From assembly GCF_014084105.1 (NCBI RefSeq), contig NZ_CP048289.1:3233922-3297921 (forward strand): a stretch of DNA of 64,000 bases, in the 5' to 3' direction. This DNA comes from Streptacidiphilus sp. P02-A3a (GTDB taxonomy: Bacteria > Actinomycetota > Actinomycetes > Streptomycetales > Streptomycetaceae). Below are positions 1-8,344 of this stretch, one piece after another. Positions within the stretch are counted from its first letter, which is position 1. The number at the start of each line of letters is the position of its first letter. Under the pieces are notes generated by a model that saw only the letters and a program-made list of their open reading frames with translations, was not told the DNA's origin and searched no databases. Made by a program: the position numbers and the translations under genes.

Positions 1-771
1 CCCGTCGGCGGCGGTGGCCACCGCGTCCACGATCTTCCGCCCGCGCTCGTCCAGGTACGGCTGGACGAAGGCGGAGAAGTACGGCGAGGCGCCGCGCGAG
101 TCGGCGGGCGTGCCGTGGCGGTACTTCCCGGTGAGCACGCCGCGGCCGAGCGGGGAGGCGGCCAGCAGCCCCATGCCGCTGTCCAGCGCGGCGGGCAGGA
201 CCTCGCGCTCTATCCCCCGCTGGAGCAGCGAGTACTCCATCTGGGTAGCGGCCAGGGGCGTGCGCCCGGGTACCGCGCGCTGCCAGGTCGCGGCCTTGGC
301 CAGCTGCCAGCCGCAGAAGTTGGACACCCCCACGTAGCGCGCCCGGCCGGAGCTCACCGCCAGGTCCAGCGCGTGCAGGGTCTCCTCGGTCGGCGTGTCC
401 GGGTCGAAGGCGTGCACCTGCCACAGGTCGACGTAGTCGGTGCCGAGCCGCCGCAGCGAGGAGTCCAGCGCCGCCAGCAGGTGGCCGCGCGAGCCGTCGA
501 AGCGCCGGTCCTGGTCGGGCACGCTGCCCGCCTTGGTCGCGATCACCAGCTCGGAACGCGGGACCAGGTCCTCCAGCAGCCGGGACAGCACGTACTCGGC
601 GCCGCCGTCGGCGTAGACGTCGGCGGTGTCGACCAGGGTGCCCCCGGCCCCGACGAAGGTCTTCAGCTGCTCGGCCGCGTCGTGCTCGTCCAGGTCCCGG
701 CCCCAGGTCATGGTGCCGAGGCCGATCCGGGAGACGCGGAGCCCGGTCCGGCCCAGGTGTCGTAGTTCCAC
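1..771 (-). CDS. Aldo/keto reductase (3' end outside window)
   Basis: NAD(P)H-dependent oxidoreductase of the aldo/keto reductase family, probably cytosolic. The reading begins V-E-L-R-H-L-G-R-T-G-L-R-V-S-R and continues with the family marks GLGTMTWG, DTADVYADG, IATKAG, DYVDLWQVHAFD and YVGVSNFCGWQLAKA. The GTG at 769-771 is chosen because an AAGGG lies about 9 nt upstream and the N-terminus matches the family. About 257 codons are visible; the C-terminal part lies beyond base 1. The substrate cannot be told from sequence. It is divergent from the LLM-family gene at 1021, with about 250 nt between them. Confidence 0.9.
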   Translation of the reverse strand, partial: MELRHLGRTGLRVSRIGLGTMTWGRDLDEHDAAEQLKTFVGAGGTLVDTADVYADGGAEYVLSRLLEDLVPRSELVIATKAGSVPDQDRRFDGSRGHLLAALDSSLRRLGTDYVDLWQVHAFDPDTPTEETLHALDLAVSSGRARYVGVSNFCGWQLAKAATWQRAVPGRTPLAATQMEYSLLQRGIEREVLPAALDSGMGLLAASPLGRGVLTGKYRHGTPADSRGASPYFSAFVQPYLDERGRKIVDAVATAADG

Positions 772-1020
772 AAGAGCAACCCTTCGCTGTTCCGGGACGG
801 CACCGCCAGGGGTGCCGGGCTATGCGCATCGTAGGGGCTGGTGGGTGCGCGCCGAGCCCGTCCCCGCCGGTGTCGGGGCCGGGTACCGACCGGCCCGCCC
901 GCGGGCGGGGTCCGGGCCGGGGATGATACTCATCAGTAGCATTCGGGCCGGGGCCGCTATAGGCTCGCCCGCAGCGCCGCCGCCCCCAAGTCGGCGGGCC
1001 GGACCTTCGGAGGCAGCACC

Positions 1021-2085
1021 GTGCGACTCGGCATCAACCTCGGCTACTGGGGCCTCGGCATGGACGCTGACAACACCGCCGTCGCCCAGGAGGCGGACCG
1101 CCTCGGCTACGCGGTGTGCTGGGCGGCCGAGGCCTACGGCTCCGACGCGGCCACCGTCCTCGCCTACGTGGCGGCGAAGACCGAGCGGATCGATGTCGGC
1201 TCGGCGATCTTCCAGATCCCCGCCCGCCAGCCCACCATGACCGCGATGACCGCGGCCACCCTGGACGCCCTGTCCGGCGGCCGGTTCCGGCTCGGCCTCG
1301 GGGTCTCCGGACCGCAGGTCTCCGAGGGCTGGTACGGCGTCAAGTTCGACAAGCCGCTGGCCCGCACCCGCGAGTACGTCGAGATCATCCGGCTGGCCAT
1401 GTCCCGCGAGCGGGTCGCGCACGACGGCGCCAACTGGACGCTGCCGCTGCCCGGCGGCCCGGGCAAGGCGCTGAAGCTCACCGTGCACCCGGTGCGCGAG
1501 CACATCCCGCTGTACATCGCCGCGATCGGCCCGAAGAACCTGGAGCTGACCGGCGAGATCGCCGACGGCTGGCTCGGCATCTTCTTCGCCCCCGAGCAGG
1601 CCGCCCTGTCGCTGGACCCGCTGCGGGCCGGGCGGGCCAAGTCCGGGCTGACCCTGGACGGCTTCGACGTCGCGCCCAACGTCCCGATCGTGGTCAGCGG
1701 CAGCGACAGCGCCGAGGACCTCGCGGCGGCGGCGGACGGGCTGCGCGACTACACCGCGCTGTACGTCGGCGGCATGGGCAGCAAGGAGCAGAACTTCTAC
1801 AACCGGATCGCCTGTCGGATGGGCTACGAGCAGGCCGCCGACGAGATCCAGGCGAAGTACATGGCCCGGGACAAGGCGGGCGCGGCGGCCGCGGTCCCGC
1901 AGCAGCTGATCGACTCCACCGCGCTGATCGGCACCCGCGACCGCATCGCCGACCGCCTCCGCGCCTACGCCGACGCCGGAGTGACCACCGTCAACCTCGC
2001 ACCGGTCGGCTTCTCGCTCGCCGAGCGGGTGCTGGCGCTGCGCACCGGGGTCGAGGCACTGGAGCAGGCCGGCCTCGCCTGACAC
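1021..2085 (+). CDS. LLM class F420-dependent oxidoreductase
   Basis: Luciferase-like (bacterial luciferase TIM-barrel) oxidoreductase of 353 residues, probably F420-dependent as are most actinobacterial members that begin MRLGINLGYWG. Visible features are the N-terminal strand LGINLGYWGLG, LSGGRFRLGLGVSGPQV (the usual LSxGRxxLGLGxSGP motif) and PLYIAAIGPKN. The GTG start follows GGAGG with normal spacing. It stands alone: an aldo/keto reductase lies upstream on the other strand and a lactonase gene starts about 85 nt downstream. Substrate unknown. It belongs to a different LLM branch from the three monooxygenases at 44.7-48.4 kb. Confidence 0.88.
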
Positions 2086-2168
2086 CGGTGGGCGGCGGCG
2101 CGGGGGGAGGGAGTCGGCCCGGGGCGCGCATGGGAGGATCAGGAATCCGACCCGAGGAGAACGTCAGC

Positions 2169-3254
2169 GTGAATGGTCCCCAGCTGCTCGTGACCGGCTG
2201 CTACGCCCCGGATATGGACGGCCGTGGCACCGGCCTCACCTGCTACCGGCGCGATCCGCGCGACGGCTCGCTGACACCGGTGGGCGCGCTCCCGCTGCCC
2301 TCCCCGTCGTATCTGGTCCAGCACCCGACGCTCCCCCTCCTCTACACCACGAACGAGGCGGGGGAGGAGGGCTCGGTCAGCGTCGTCGCGATCGAGGACG
2401 ACGGCGCGCTGCGCGAGCTCGCACGGGTGCCGAGCCAGGGCGGTTGGCCCTGCCACCTCGCCTTCGGCGAGGGCGGGCGGCGGCTGGGCGTGGCCAACTA
2501 CCGCACCGGCACGGCGCTGCTCCTGGACCTCGACGCGGCCGGGCTGCCGACCGGCGGCGGGCGGCTGTGGGCCGGTGACCCGGACGCGGTCGGGCCGCGC
2601 GCCGACCGCCAGGACGCCCCGCACGCGCACATGGTCGTCCCCGGCCCGGACGGGCTGTGGACCGTCGTGGACCTGGGCACCGACCAGCTCCGCAGCCACG
2701 GCCCGGAGGGCGGACCGCGGCCGCTGGCGGTCACCGCGCTGCCGGCCGGTACCGGCCCGCGACAGCTGGTCCGCGGCGCGGACGGGCTGGCGTACCTGGC
2801 GGGTGAGTTGGACTCCCGGCTGCACGTGCTGCGGGAGACCGCGCCGGGCGCGTGGGCGGTGCTCGGCTCGGTCCCCGCGACCGCGGTCGAGTCGGCCGGG
2901 GGCAACCTTCCGGCCCAGCTGACCGTGAGCGGGGACGGCACCCGCGTCTACCTGTCCAACCGCGGCGCGGACACGGTCGCGCTGTTCCGCACCGGGTCGG
3001 CCGACGAGCTGCCGCGGTTCGTGGCCGAGTTCCCCTCCGGCGGCTCCGGGCCGCGCCACCTGGAAGCGGTCGGGGACCACCTCTACGTCTCCAACGAGAA
3101 CTCCGACACGCTCACCGTCCACGCGGTCGACGCCGTGTCCGGGGCGCTGACCGTCCTGCGCCAGTACCCGACCGGCTCGCCCACCTGCGCGCTGGCCGTG
3201 CGCCCCGCCGTCTCCCGGCCGCGCACCACGGCGACCGGACCGGCCGTGGACTGA
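2169..3254 (+). CDS. Lactonase family protein (6-phosphogluconolactonase, YbhE-like beta-propeller)
   Basis: Seven-bladed beta-propeller lactonase of 361 residues, the family that includes YbhE-type 6-phosphogluconolactonase. Repeated blade motifs are visible: SYLVQHPTLPLLYTTNE, PCHLAFGEGGRRLGVANY, DAPHAHMVV, GTGPRQLV, VYLSNRGADTVALF, GPRHLEAVGDHLYVSNENSDT. The GTG at 2169 is taken as the start because GAGGAG sits 10 nt upstream. It converges on gluconokinase, its functional neighbour: a lactonase makes (phospho)gluconate from the lactone and gluconokinase makes 6-phosphogluconate, so both feed the pentose phosphate route. The exact lactone used is inferred. Confidence 0.85.
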   Translation: MNGPQLLVTGCYAPDMDGRGTGLTCYRRDPRDGSLTPVGALPLPSPSYLVQHPTLPLLYTTNEAGEEGSVSVVAIEDDGALRELARVPSQGGWPCHLAFGEGGRRLGVANYRTGTALLLDLDAAGLPTGGGRLWAGDPDAVGPRADRQDAPHAHMVVPGPDGLWTVVDLGTDQLRSHGPEGGPRPLAVTALPAGTGPRQLVRGADGLAYLAGELDSRLHVLRETAPGAWAVLGSVPATAVESAGGNLPAQLTVSGDGTRVYLSNRGADTVALFRTGSADELPRFVAEFPSGGSGPRHLEAVGDHLYVSNENSDTLTVHAVDAVSGALTVLRQYPTGSPTCALAVRPAVSRPRTTATGPAVD

Positions 3255-3326
3255 GGACGGTCGAGCCCGGCCGACCGGGGTCCGCGCGGACCGACCGCCG
3301 GGTCGGCGGACCGGACGTCCGGGCTC
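3255..3326. terminator. Probable bidirectional terminator region between convergent genes
   Basis: The 70 nt between the lactonase and gluconokinase stops hold several nested dyads: GAGCCCGG (3263-3270) pairs with CCGGGCTC (3319-3326), and GGTCCGCGCGGACC and CCGACC/GGTCGG lie inside. No T-tract is present, as is common in high-GC actinobacteria. Confidence 0.5.
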
Positions 3327-3861
3327 AGCCGGAGGCCTGGTCCCGCGGTCGCGTCAGGAGGTCCACGGCCGTCCGCACGATCCGGTCGGGCGCCGGGGCG
3401 GCGTCGATCACCAGGCCGCGCTCCCGCGGCCCGAGCGGCTCCAGCACGGCGAGCTGCGAGTCGAGCAGCGACGCCGGCATGAAGTGGTCGGTGCGCTGCC
3501 CGATCCGATCCGCCAGCAGCGCGCGGCTCGCCGACAGGTGGAGGAAGACGACCGAGGGGCAGGCGGACCGCAGCACGTCCCGGTAGCTCCGCTTGAGGGC
3601 CGAGCAGGCCACCACGCCGCCGACGTCGTTCCGCTCGCGCAGCCAGCGGCCGACGGCCTCCAGCCAGGGCCGCCGGTCCGTGTCGTCGAGCGGGACGCCC
3701 GCGGACATCTTGGCGATGTTGGCCTCCGGGTGGAGGTCGTCCGCGTCGCCGAGGGCAACGCCCAGCTGTTCGGAGAGCAGCCGGGCCACCGTGGTCTTGC
3801 CGACCGCGGAGACGCCCATCACCACCACGCACGGACGGCGCGGCGAGCCGCTGGCGGACAT
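3325..3861 (-). CDS. gntK: Gluconokinase
   Basis: ATP-dependent D-gluconate 6-kinase of 178 residues, the usual size for the GntK/IdnK family. The P-loop GVSAVGKTT is at residues 16-24, followed by the family blocks DADDLHPEANIAKMSAGVPL, DRRPWL, VACSALKRSYRDVLR and HFMPASLLDSQL. These together are specific for gluconokinase rather than other P-loop kinases. Its product 6-phosphogluconate enters the pentose phosphate pathway. It converges on the lactonase gene. No gluconate permease or GntR regulator lies beside it; the GntR remnant to its right belongs to a different, decayed locus. Confidence 0.93.
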   Translation of the reverse strand: MSASGSPRRPCVVVMGVSAVGKTTVARLLSEQLGVALGDADDLHPEANIAKMSAGVPLDDTDRRPWLEAVGRWLRERNDVGGVVACSALKRSYRDVLRSACPSVVFLHLSASRALLADRIGQRTDHFMPASLLDSQLAVLEPLGPRERGLVIDAAPAPDRIVRTAVDLLTRPRDQASG

Positions 3862-3992
3862 CGACCACTCCTGACTGCTGCCGACCGGGACGGGCTGCCG
3901 CGGCGCGTCCGCGCGCGACGACCGGGAAGCTCCGCGACCACCCTAGACGAAGCGGGCGGAGGTCCCCGCCGCGCGCTCGCCGGTGACGACGG

Positions 3993-4140
3993 TCAGCGGG
4001 GCGGCTCGCCGGGTTCCTGGGCGCTGAGGACGGCGAGGGCGGCGGCGCGGGTACTGGCGACGTGGAGTCGCATCAGTTCGGCCGCGGCCCGCTCGTCCCC
4101 TGCCTCGATGACGTCGAACAACCGCTGGTGCTCCCCGCAC
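3993..4140 (-). pseudogene. Remnant of GntR-family regulator (FCD domain C-terminus)
   Basis: Only the last ~49 codons of a GntR/FadR-type regulator survive: EHQRLFDVIEAGDERAAAELMRLHVASTR and a short tail, the last helices of the FCD ligand-binding domain. The DNA-binding domain and most of FCD are missing. At about 4135-4143 the reading passes straight into sequence that codes, on the other strand, for the middle of a cytosine deaminase. The two genes were therefore divergent and one deletion removed both 5' ends and the shared promoter region. Confidence 0.82.
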
Positions 4141-4736
4141 GCGGACCGCCACGGCGTGGGCGTCGACATCCACCTGCACGACCCCGGCGAGAGCGGCGCC
4201 GCCCAGCTGCGCGCGATCGCGGAGCGGACGAGGGCGCTGGGGCTGGACGGTCGGGTGACCGTCAGCCACGCGTACTGCCTGGGGGAGTTGGACGACCGGG
4301 TCTTCGCCGCCACGGCCGGGGCCCTCGCCGACTCCGGGGTGTCGGTGATGACCAACGGCCCGGCCGGGCCGATGCCCCCGGTGCTGCGGCTGCGCGGACA
4401 CGGCGTGCGGGTGTTCGCCGGGTCGGACAACATCCGCACGCCTGGTGGCCCTACGGCACCGCGGACATGCTCGAACGCGCCGGCACCATCGGCCTGCGCG
4501 ACGAGCTGATGACCGACCGGGAACTGGGCACCGCCCTGGAACTCGCGACGACCGAGGCCGCGGCCGCGCTCGGCCTGCGGGAGTACGGCCTGGCGGTCGG
4601 CGACCGGGCCGACCTGGTGGTCGTGGACGCCGCCGGTGTACCCGAGGCGGTGGCCTGTCACCCGCGGCGGCTGCTGGTGCTGCATGCCGGACGGATCGTC
4701 CACGACGCGGGACGCCTGGCACCGCCGGTCTCCTGA
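4139..4736 (+). pseudogene. Remnant of cytosine deaminase-type amidohydrolase
   Basis: C-terminal ~200 codons of an amidohydrolase of the cytosine deaminase type. Readable blocks are ADRHGVGVDIHLHDPGE (metal-binding HxH), VTVSHAYCLGELDD, VSVMTNGPAGPMPPV, VFAGSDNIR, WWPYGTADMLERAG and GVGDRADLVVVDA-like C-terminal segments. The N-terminal half is gone, deleted together with the front of the GntR gene. In addition one base is missing near 4437: restoring a G in CGC-(G)AC-GCC-TGG gives the expected DNIRDAWWPYG. The downstream part reads in the +1 frame to a TGA at 4736. Broken twice, so not functional. Confidence 0.85.
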
Positions 4737-4781
4737 ACCCCCCCACATCCCGACCCCCGTGTCTCCTCGGAAAGGACCCCC

Positions 4782-5311
4782 ATGGCCACCGTCACCCCCG
4801 ATCGCCCGCCCACCCCGCAGGGTCCGCCGGACCCGTCCGGCGACTGGCCACGGTCTCGCCCCGGACCGGTTCCCCGGGCACCGCCGTGGTCGTGCGGAGC
4901 GCACTCGCGCTGCTGGTGCTGCTGGTGCTGCTGGTCGGCGCGCCGGCCCGGGCCGACCCCTGCACGGTGGTCTTCCTGTGGCCCAACGGCACCGGCGTCA
5001 TGGGCATCGTGCTGATGCAGGCACTGGCCGCGCCGGCGGTGTTCGCCTTCTTCCGCAAGGACCGCCACGGGATGTCCGCCCTGCGCGTGCTGTGGCCGCC
5101 GCTGCTGTCCTTCCTGGGCCTGACCGCGTTCAGCGGCTACGCCGCGCTGCGCTTCGACCCGCTCACCGGCGCGAGCACCGGTGTGAATCTCGGGCTGCTG
5201 CTACCGCTGCCCGTGGTCTTCGGCGCGGGGCTGCTGGTGGCCCGCCACATTCGCCGCACCGACCCCGGGCGCTACGCGCGTCTGACCGAGATCGACGTCG
5301 AACGGGACTGA
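4782..5311 (+). pseudogene. Remnant of APC-superfamily permease (internal deletion)
   Basis: A ribosome binding site (GGAAAGGA) and ATG at 4782 open a short N-terminal piece (MATVTPDRPPTPQGPPDP). After about 20 codons the reading joins, out of frame, the C-terminal third of an amino acid/nucleobase permease of the APC superfamily: RRLATVSPRTGSPGTAVV, three membrane segments (LALLVLLVLLVG; GVMGIVLMQALAAPAVFAFF; GLLLPLPVVFGAGLLVARH) and a cytoplasmic tail. About two thirds of a normal 480-residue permease is missing. It probably served the decayed cytosine deaminase upstream. Its last 40 nt overlap the 3' end of the convergent HATPase gene. Confidence 0.78.
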
Positions 5312-5730
5312 TCGTGCGGGGACGGTTGGCCGGGCGGGTGGAAGCAGGCGCTGATCGTCTTCCCGTTGCCCTTGCTGTGGGCCTCCCACGTGTCGGACAC
5401 GGCCTCGACGATGGCCATCCCCCGCCCGGACTCGTGCTCCCGGTCGGGATGCCGCCGAGTGGGCAGGTCGGGGGAGCTGTCACTGACGCTCACCTGAAGG
5501 CACGTCCGATCCCAGATCAGCACGACCTGGGCGTCGCTCCGCGCGTGGACGTGCGCGTTGGTGATCAACTCGCTGACGGCCAGGAGGACGTCGTCCACCG
5601 TGTCCGGTGCCTGCGCGCACCAGCCGAGCTGGTCCAGGTGCCGCAGCGCCCAGCGTCTGCCCGCCCGCACGCCGCCGCGCACGGGGAACGACTGGGCCCA
5701 GCCCATCGCCTTGATCGACACTTCGCTCAT
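5272..5730 (-). CDS. HATPase_c anti-sigma factor kinase (RsbW-like)
   Basis: Serine kinase/anti-sigma factor of the RsbW/SpoIIAB-related HATPase_c group, 152 residues. The N box ELITNAHVHA (about 54-63) and the G box GRGMAIVEAVSD (about 103-114) give the ATP pocket. It would bind a sigma factor or phosphorylate a STAS antagonist. It is the last gene of a leftward set with RsbQ-, RsbP- and RsbV-like genes, 66 nt after the STAS gene. Its C-terminal tail (PPGQPSPHDQSRSTS...) reads into the end of the permease relic, so the tail may have been changed by that decay. ATG at 5728-5730 is preceded by AAGGGG. Confidence 0.86.
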   Translation of the reverse strand: MSEVSIKAMGWAQSFPVRGGVRAGRRWALRHLDQLGWCAQAPDTVDDVLLAVSELITNAHVHARSDAQVVLIWDRTCLQVSVSDSSPDLPTRRHPDREHESGRGMAIVEAVSDTWEAHSKGNGKTISACFHPPGQPSPHDQSRSTSISVRRA

Positions 5731-5796
5731 GGTCCCACTGCCCCTTCTCCTCGCCGGGCGCCTACCCGCAGCGAGGGCGTGTCCACCTGCGCCGGG

Positions 5797-6177
5797 TCAC
5801 GTCCTCGACCCGGGCCGCGCCGACCCGGGCCGCGCCGCCCACTGGGCGGTGGCGTCCTGGGCGGTGGGGTGGGTGGGGAAGATCTGGGTGAGGCCGGTGA
5901 TCTTGAAGGTGCGGGCCACCACGGAGGGGACCGCGGCCAGGGCGATCTGCGCCTGGTGGCTGAGCGCGTGGTTGCGGGCGGCGACGAGCACGGTGATGCC
6001 GGAGGAGTCGCAGAAGGTGAGCGCGCTCAGGTCGATGACGAGGAGCTCGCCGGGGCCCGGGGTGAGGCCCAGGAGGGCTTCGCGGGCCCGGGGGGCGGTG
6101 TGGAAGTCGAGATCGCCGGCGATCTCCAGGACGGGCCCGGTCGGGGTGGAGCGGGTGGTGGTGCTCAGCTCGGTCAC
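5797..6177 (-). CDS. STAS-domain anti-sigma factor antagonist (RsbV-like)
   Basis: Anti-anti-sigma factor of 126 residues. The STAS core reads GPVLEIAGDLDFHTAP, then LLVIDLSALTFCDSSGITVL, where the serine of the DSSG motif is the usual phosphorylation site. The residues after about 110 are a low-complexity tail. The ATG at 6177 overlaps the stop of the upstream phosphatase by 4 nt (ATGA), so translation is coupled and the phosphatase most likely dephosphorylates this protein. The HATPase gene downstream is its probable kinase. Confidence 0.9.
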   Translation of the reverse strand: MTELSTTTRSTPTGPVLEIAGDLDFHTAPRAREALLGLTPGPGELLVIDLSALTFCDSSGITVLVAARNHALSHQAQIALAAVPSVVARTFKITGLTQIFPTHPTAQDATAQWAARPGSARPGSRT

Positions 6178-7502
6178 TGCTTCGGCTCTCGGATCGGATG
6201 CGGGATGCTGAGGGCCAGCAGGGCGGTGTCGTCGTCCACACCGCCGCCCAGGGTGTCGAGGAGCCCTCGCAGGGCGGTGATCGTGGCGGGCGCGGTGGTG
6301 GGCGCCAGCCGGGTGGCGAAGTCCAGCAGGGCCTGGTCGCCGTAGCGGCCGTCGTCGTCGCCCTTGGGTCTGCCGAGGTGGGTGGTGTGCGCCTCGGTGA
6401 GGCCGTCGGTGTACAGCAGCACGGTGTCGCCCGGATCCAGGCGCACGCTGGTGGTGGTGATGTGGGCGTCGGGGATGACACCGATGAGCTGGCCGCCGTG
6501 GGTCGGCAGGTGGTGGGCGGTGCCGTCGGCGCGCAGCAGAATCGCCGGTGGGTGGCCGCCGGCGGCCAGGGTGAGGTGGAAGCCGCCGTCCCGGTGGTCG
6601 GTGTCGGGGGTGAGCACGCCGAACAGGACGGTGCAGAACCGCGGGTCGGCGCCGTGGTACTCGTGGGTGAGGACGGTGTTGAGGTTGGCCAGGACGGCGG
6701 CCGGGTCGGGGTCGTAGACGGCGGCGGCCCGCAGCGTGTACCGGGCCAGGGAGGTGATGGCGGCCGCCGCGGCGCCCTTGCCGCAGACGTCCCCCAGGAA
6801 CATCCCCCAGGCTCCGTCGGCCAGCGGGAAGAGGTCGTAGAAGTCGCCGCCGACCTCGTCGATCGAGGCGATGTGGTAGTGGGCGGCGACCTCCAGTCCG
6901 GCCGGGGCGGTCAGCGAGGGCGGCAGCAGGGTCTGCTGCAGGGTCGTGGCCAGGCGCTGCAGCCTGGCCCGTTCGGCCTCCACGGCCCGGTGCGCCTGTT
7001 CGGCCTCAAGGCGGGCCTCCTCGGCCTCCTGGCGGGCGCGCAGGAGCTCGGTCTCGTAGGCGCGGCGGTCGCGGGCGTCGAAGAGGGTGGTGCGGATCAG
7101 CAGCGGCTGGCCGTCGGCGCCGGTCTTGACGACGGAGGTGACCAGCACCGGCAGCCGGGTGCCGTCGGCGGTCCTGAGTTCGAGGGCGATGCCGCCGATC
7201 TCGCCCTGCATGCTGAGCAGCGGCGCGAAGTGCGTCTCGTGGTACAGGCGGCCGCCGACGGTCAGCAGGTCGGCGAAGCGCCGACGGCCCACCAGGTCCT
7301 CGCGGCGGTAGCCGAGCCAGGTCAGCAGGGTCGTGTTGACCTTGGCGATCTGCCCGTCCATGAGGGTGGACAGGTAGCCGCAGGGGGCGTTCTCGTAGAG
7401 GTCCACGGCGCTGTCCTCCAGCATGGCGGAGAACTGCGCCGCCTGGTCGTCCGCGGAGCCGGGCCCGCAGCCGGACGGTTCCTCGTCGCCGGTCCCGACC
7501 AT
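6174..7502 (-). CDS. PAS-domain SpoIIE/PP2C phosphatase (RsbP-like)
   Basis: Serine phosphatase of 442 residues that would activate the STAS antagonist downstream. A PAS domain covers about residues 20-140 (LYENAPCGYLSTLMDGQIAKVN; LTWLGYRREDLVG). A coiled linker rich in E/A/R follows (about 150-195). The SpoIIE/PP2C domain then shows LLPPSL, DEVGGDFYDLFPL, GDVCGKGAAAA, AAGGHPPAILL, LLYTDGLTEA and DDDTALLAL; the metal-binding Asp residues are present. The ATG at 7502 shares one base with the upstream hydrolase stop (TGATG); a GTG one codon earlier is an alternative. PAS-PP2C coupled to an RsbQ-like hydrolase is the arrangement of Bacillus RsbQ-RsbP. Confidence 0.92.
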   Translation of the reverse strand: MVGTGDEEPSGCGPGSADDQAAQFSAMLEDSAVDLYENAPCGYLSTLMDGQIAKVNTTLLTWLGYRREDLVGRRRFADLLTVGGRLYHETHFAPLLSMQGEIGGIALELRTADGTRLPVLVTSVVKTGADGQPLLIRTTLFDARDRRAYETELLRARQEAEEARLEAEQAHRAVEAERARLQRLATTLQQTLLPPSLTAPAGLEVAAHYHIASIDEVGGDFYDLFPLADGAWGMFLGDVCGKGAAAAAITSLARYTLRAAAVYDPDPAAVLANLNTVLTHEYHGADPRFCTVLFGVLTPDTDHRDGGFHLTLAAGGHPPAILLRADGTAHHLPTHGGQLIGVIPDAHITTTSVRLDPGDTVLLYTDGLTEAHTTHLGRPKGDDDGRYGDQALLDFATRLAPTTAPATITALRGLLDTLGGGVDDDTALLALSIPHPIREPKQ

Positions 7503-8311
7503 CACCGGCGGGCCCGCGCGAACGCGGTGATCGCCTCGGCGGTGGCCTCGGGGGCGCTCAGCTGCGGGCAGTGGCCGGTGGCGCTGAGGGTGACCAGGGT
7601 ACTGCCGGGGATGCTGGCGTGGACGAACGCGCCGACCTCGCGCGGGGCGATGGCGTCCACGGAGGACTGCGCGACCAGCGTCGGTATCCCGACCCGGGCC
7701 AGGTCGGCGCGGTTGTCGGAGCGGAAGGTGGTGTGGGCGAAGACCCGGGCGATGGCCGGGTCGGTCCGGCAGAAGCTGTTGGTCAGCTCCTCGCCCAGCT
7801 CCGGGCGCTCGGGGTTGCCCATGATCACCGGGGCCATCGCCCCGGACCAGCCCAGGTAGTTGGAGTCCAGCGACTCCAGCAGCTCGTCGATGTCCTCGGC
7901 GCTGAACCCGCCCCGGTAGCCGGTCGCGGGGTCGTCCAGATAGCGGGGGGAGGGGGCCAGCAGGACCAGCCCGGAGAACAGGTCGGGCTCGCGCACCGCG
8001 GCCAGTACCCCGATCATGGAACTGACCGAGTGGCCGACGAACGTGACCGGACCCAGGTCCAGGGCCCGCAGGAGCTGCGAGACGTCGTCCGCGTAGCCTT
8101 CCAGGCGCGAGTACCGCTCCGCGCTCCACGCCCCCAGGTCCGAGCGCCCGGCTCCGACGTGGTCGAACAGCACCACGGTGAATTCCTCGGCCAGGGCCGG
8201 CAGCACCAGGCGCCACAGGTTCTGGTCGCAGCCGAAGCCATGGGAGAGCACCAGCACCGGGCCGTCGGCGCGGCCGGTGACCACCACGTGGTTCCTGCTC
8301 ATGACATCCAT
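7502..8311 (-). CDS. rsbQ: RsbQ-like alpha/beta hydrolase
   Basis: Alpha/beta hydrolase of 269 residues. It reads like RsbQ, the hydrolase needed by the PAS phosphatase RsbP in the Bacillus energy-stress branch: RNHVVVTG, LVLSHGFGCDQNLWRLVLPAL, VVLFDHVGAGRSD. The likely triad is the Ser of GHSVSSM, the Asp of SSVDAIAP and the His of TGHCPQLS. The ATG at 8309-8311 (MDVMSRNHVV) is preferred over upstream ATGs because GAGGA lies 8 nt before it and the resulting length fits RsbQ. The stop overlaps the start of the PAS phosphatase, which supports a sensory pair. The natural small-molecule substrate is unknown. Confidence 0.86.
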   Translation of the reverse strand: MDVMSRNHVVVTGRADGPVLVLSHGFGCDQNLWRLVLPALAEEFTVVLFDHVGAGRSDLGAWSAERYSRLEGYADDVSQLLRALDLGPVTFVGHSVSSMIGVLAAVREPDLFSGLVLLAPSPRYLDDPATGYRGGFSAEDIDELLESLDSNYLGWSGAMAPVIMGNPERPELGEELTNSFCRTDPAIARVFAHTTFRSDNRADLARVGIPTLVAQSSVDAIAPREVGAFVHASIPGSTLVTLSATGHCPQLSAPEATAEAITAFARARR

Positions 8312-8344
8312 GGGGCCCATCCTCGCACCCCGGCCGGGCACGGG

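Noticed and set aside
922..934. Short palindrome GATGATACTCATC between the aldo/keto reductase and LLM genes
   Set aside because: Only 5-bp arms. It may be part of a promoter, but nothing else supports an operator.
820..2085. Long minus-strand frame (421 codons) opposite the LLM oxidoreductase gene
   Set aside because: It is the antisense shadow of a gene with clear family motifs. Long antisense frames are expected at this GC content, and its translation is Gly/Arg/Val-rich with no domain.
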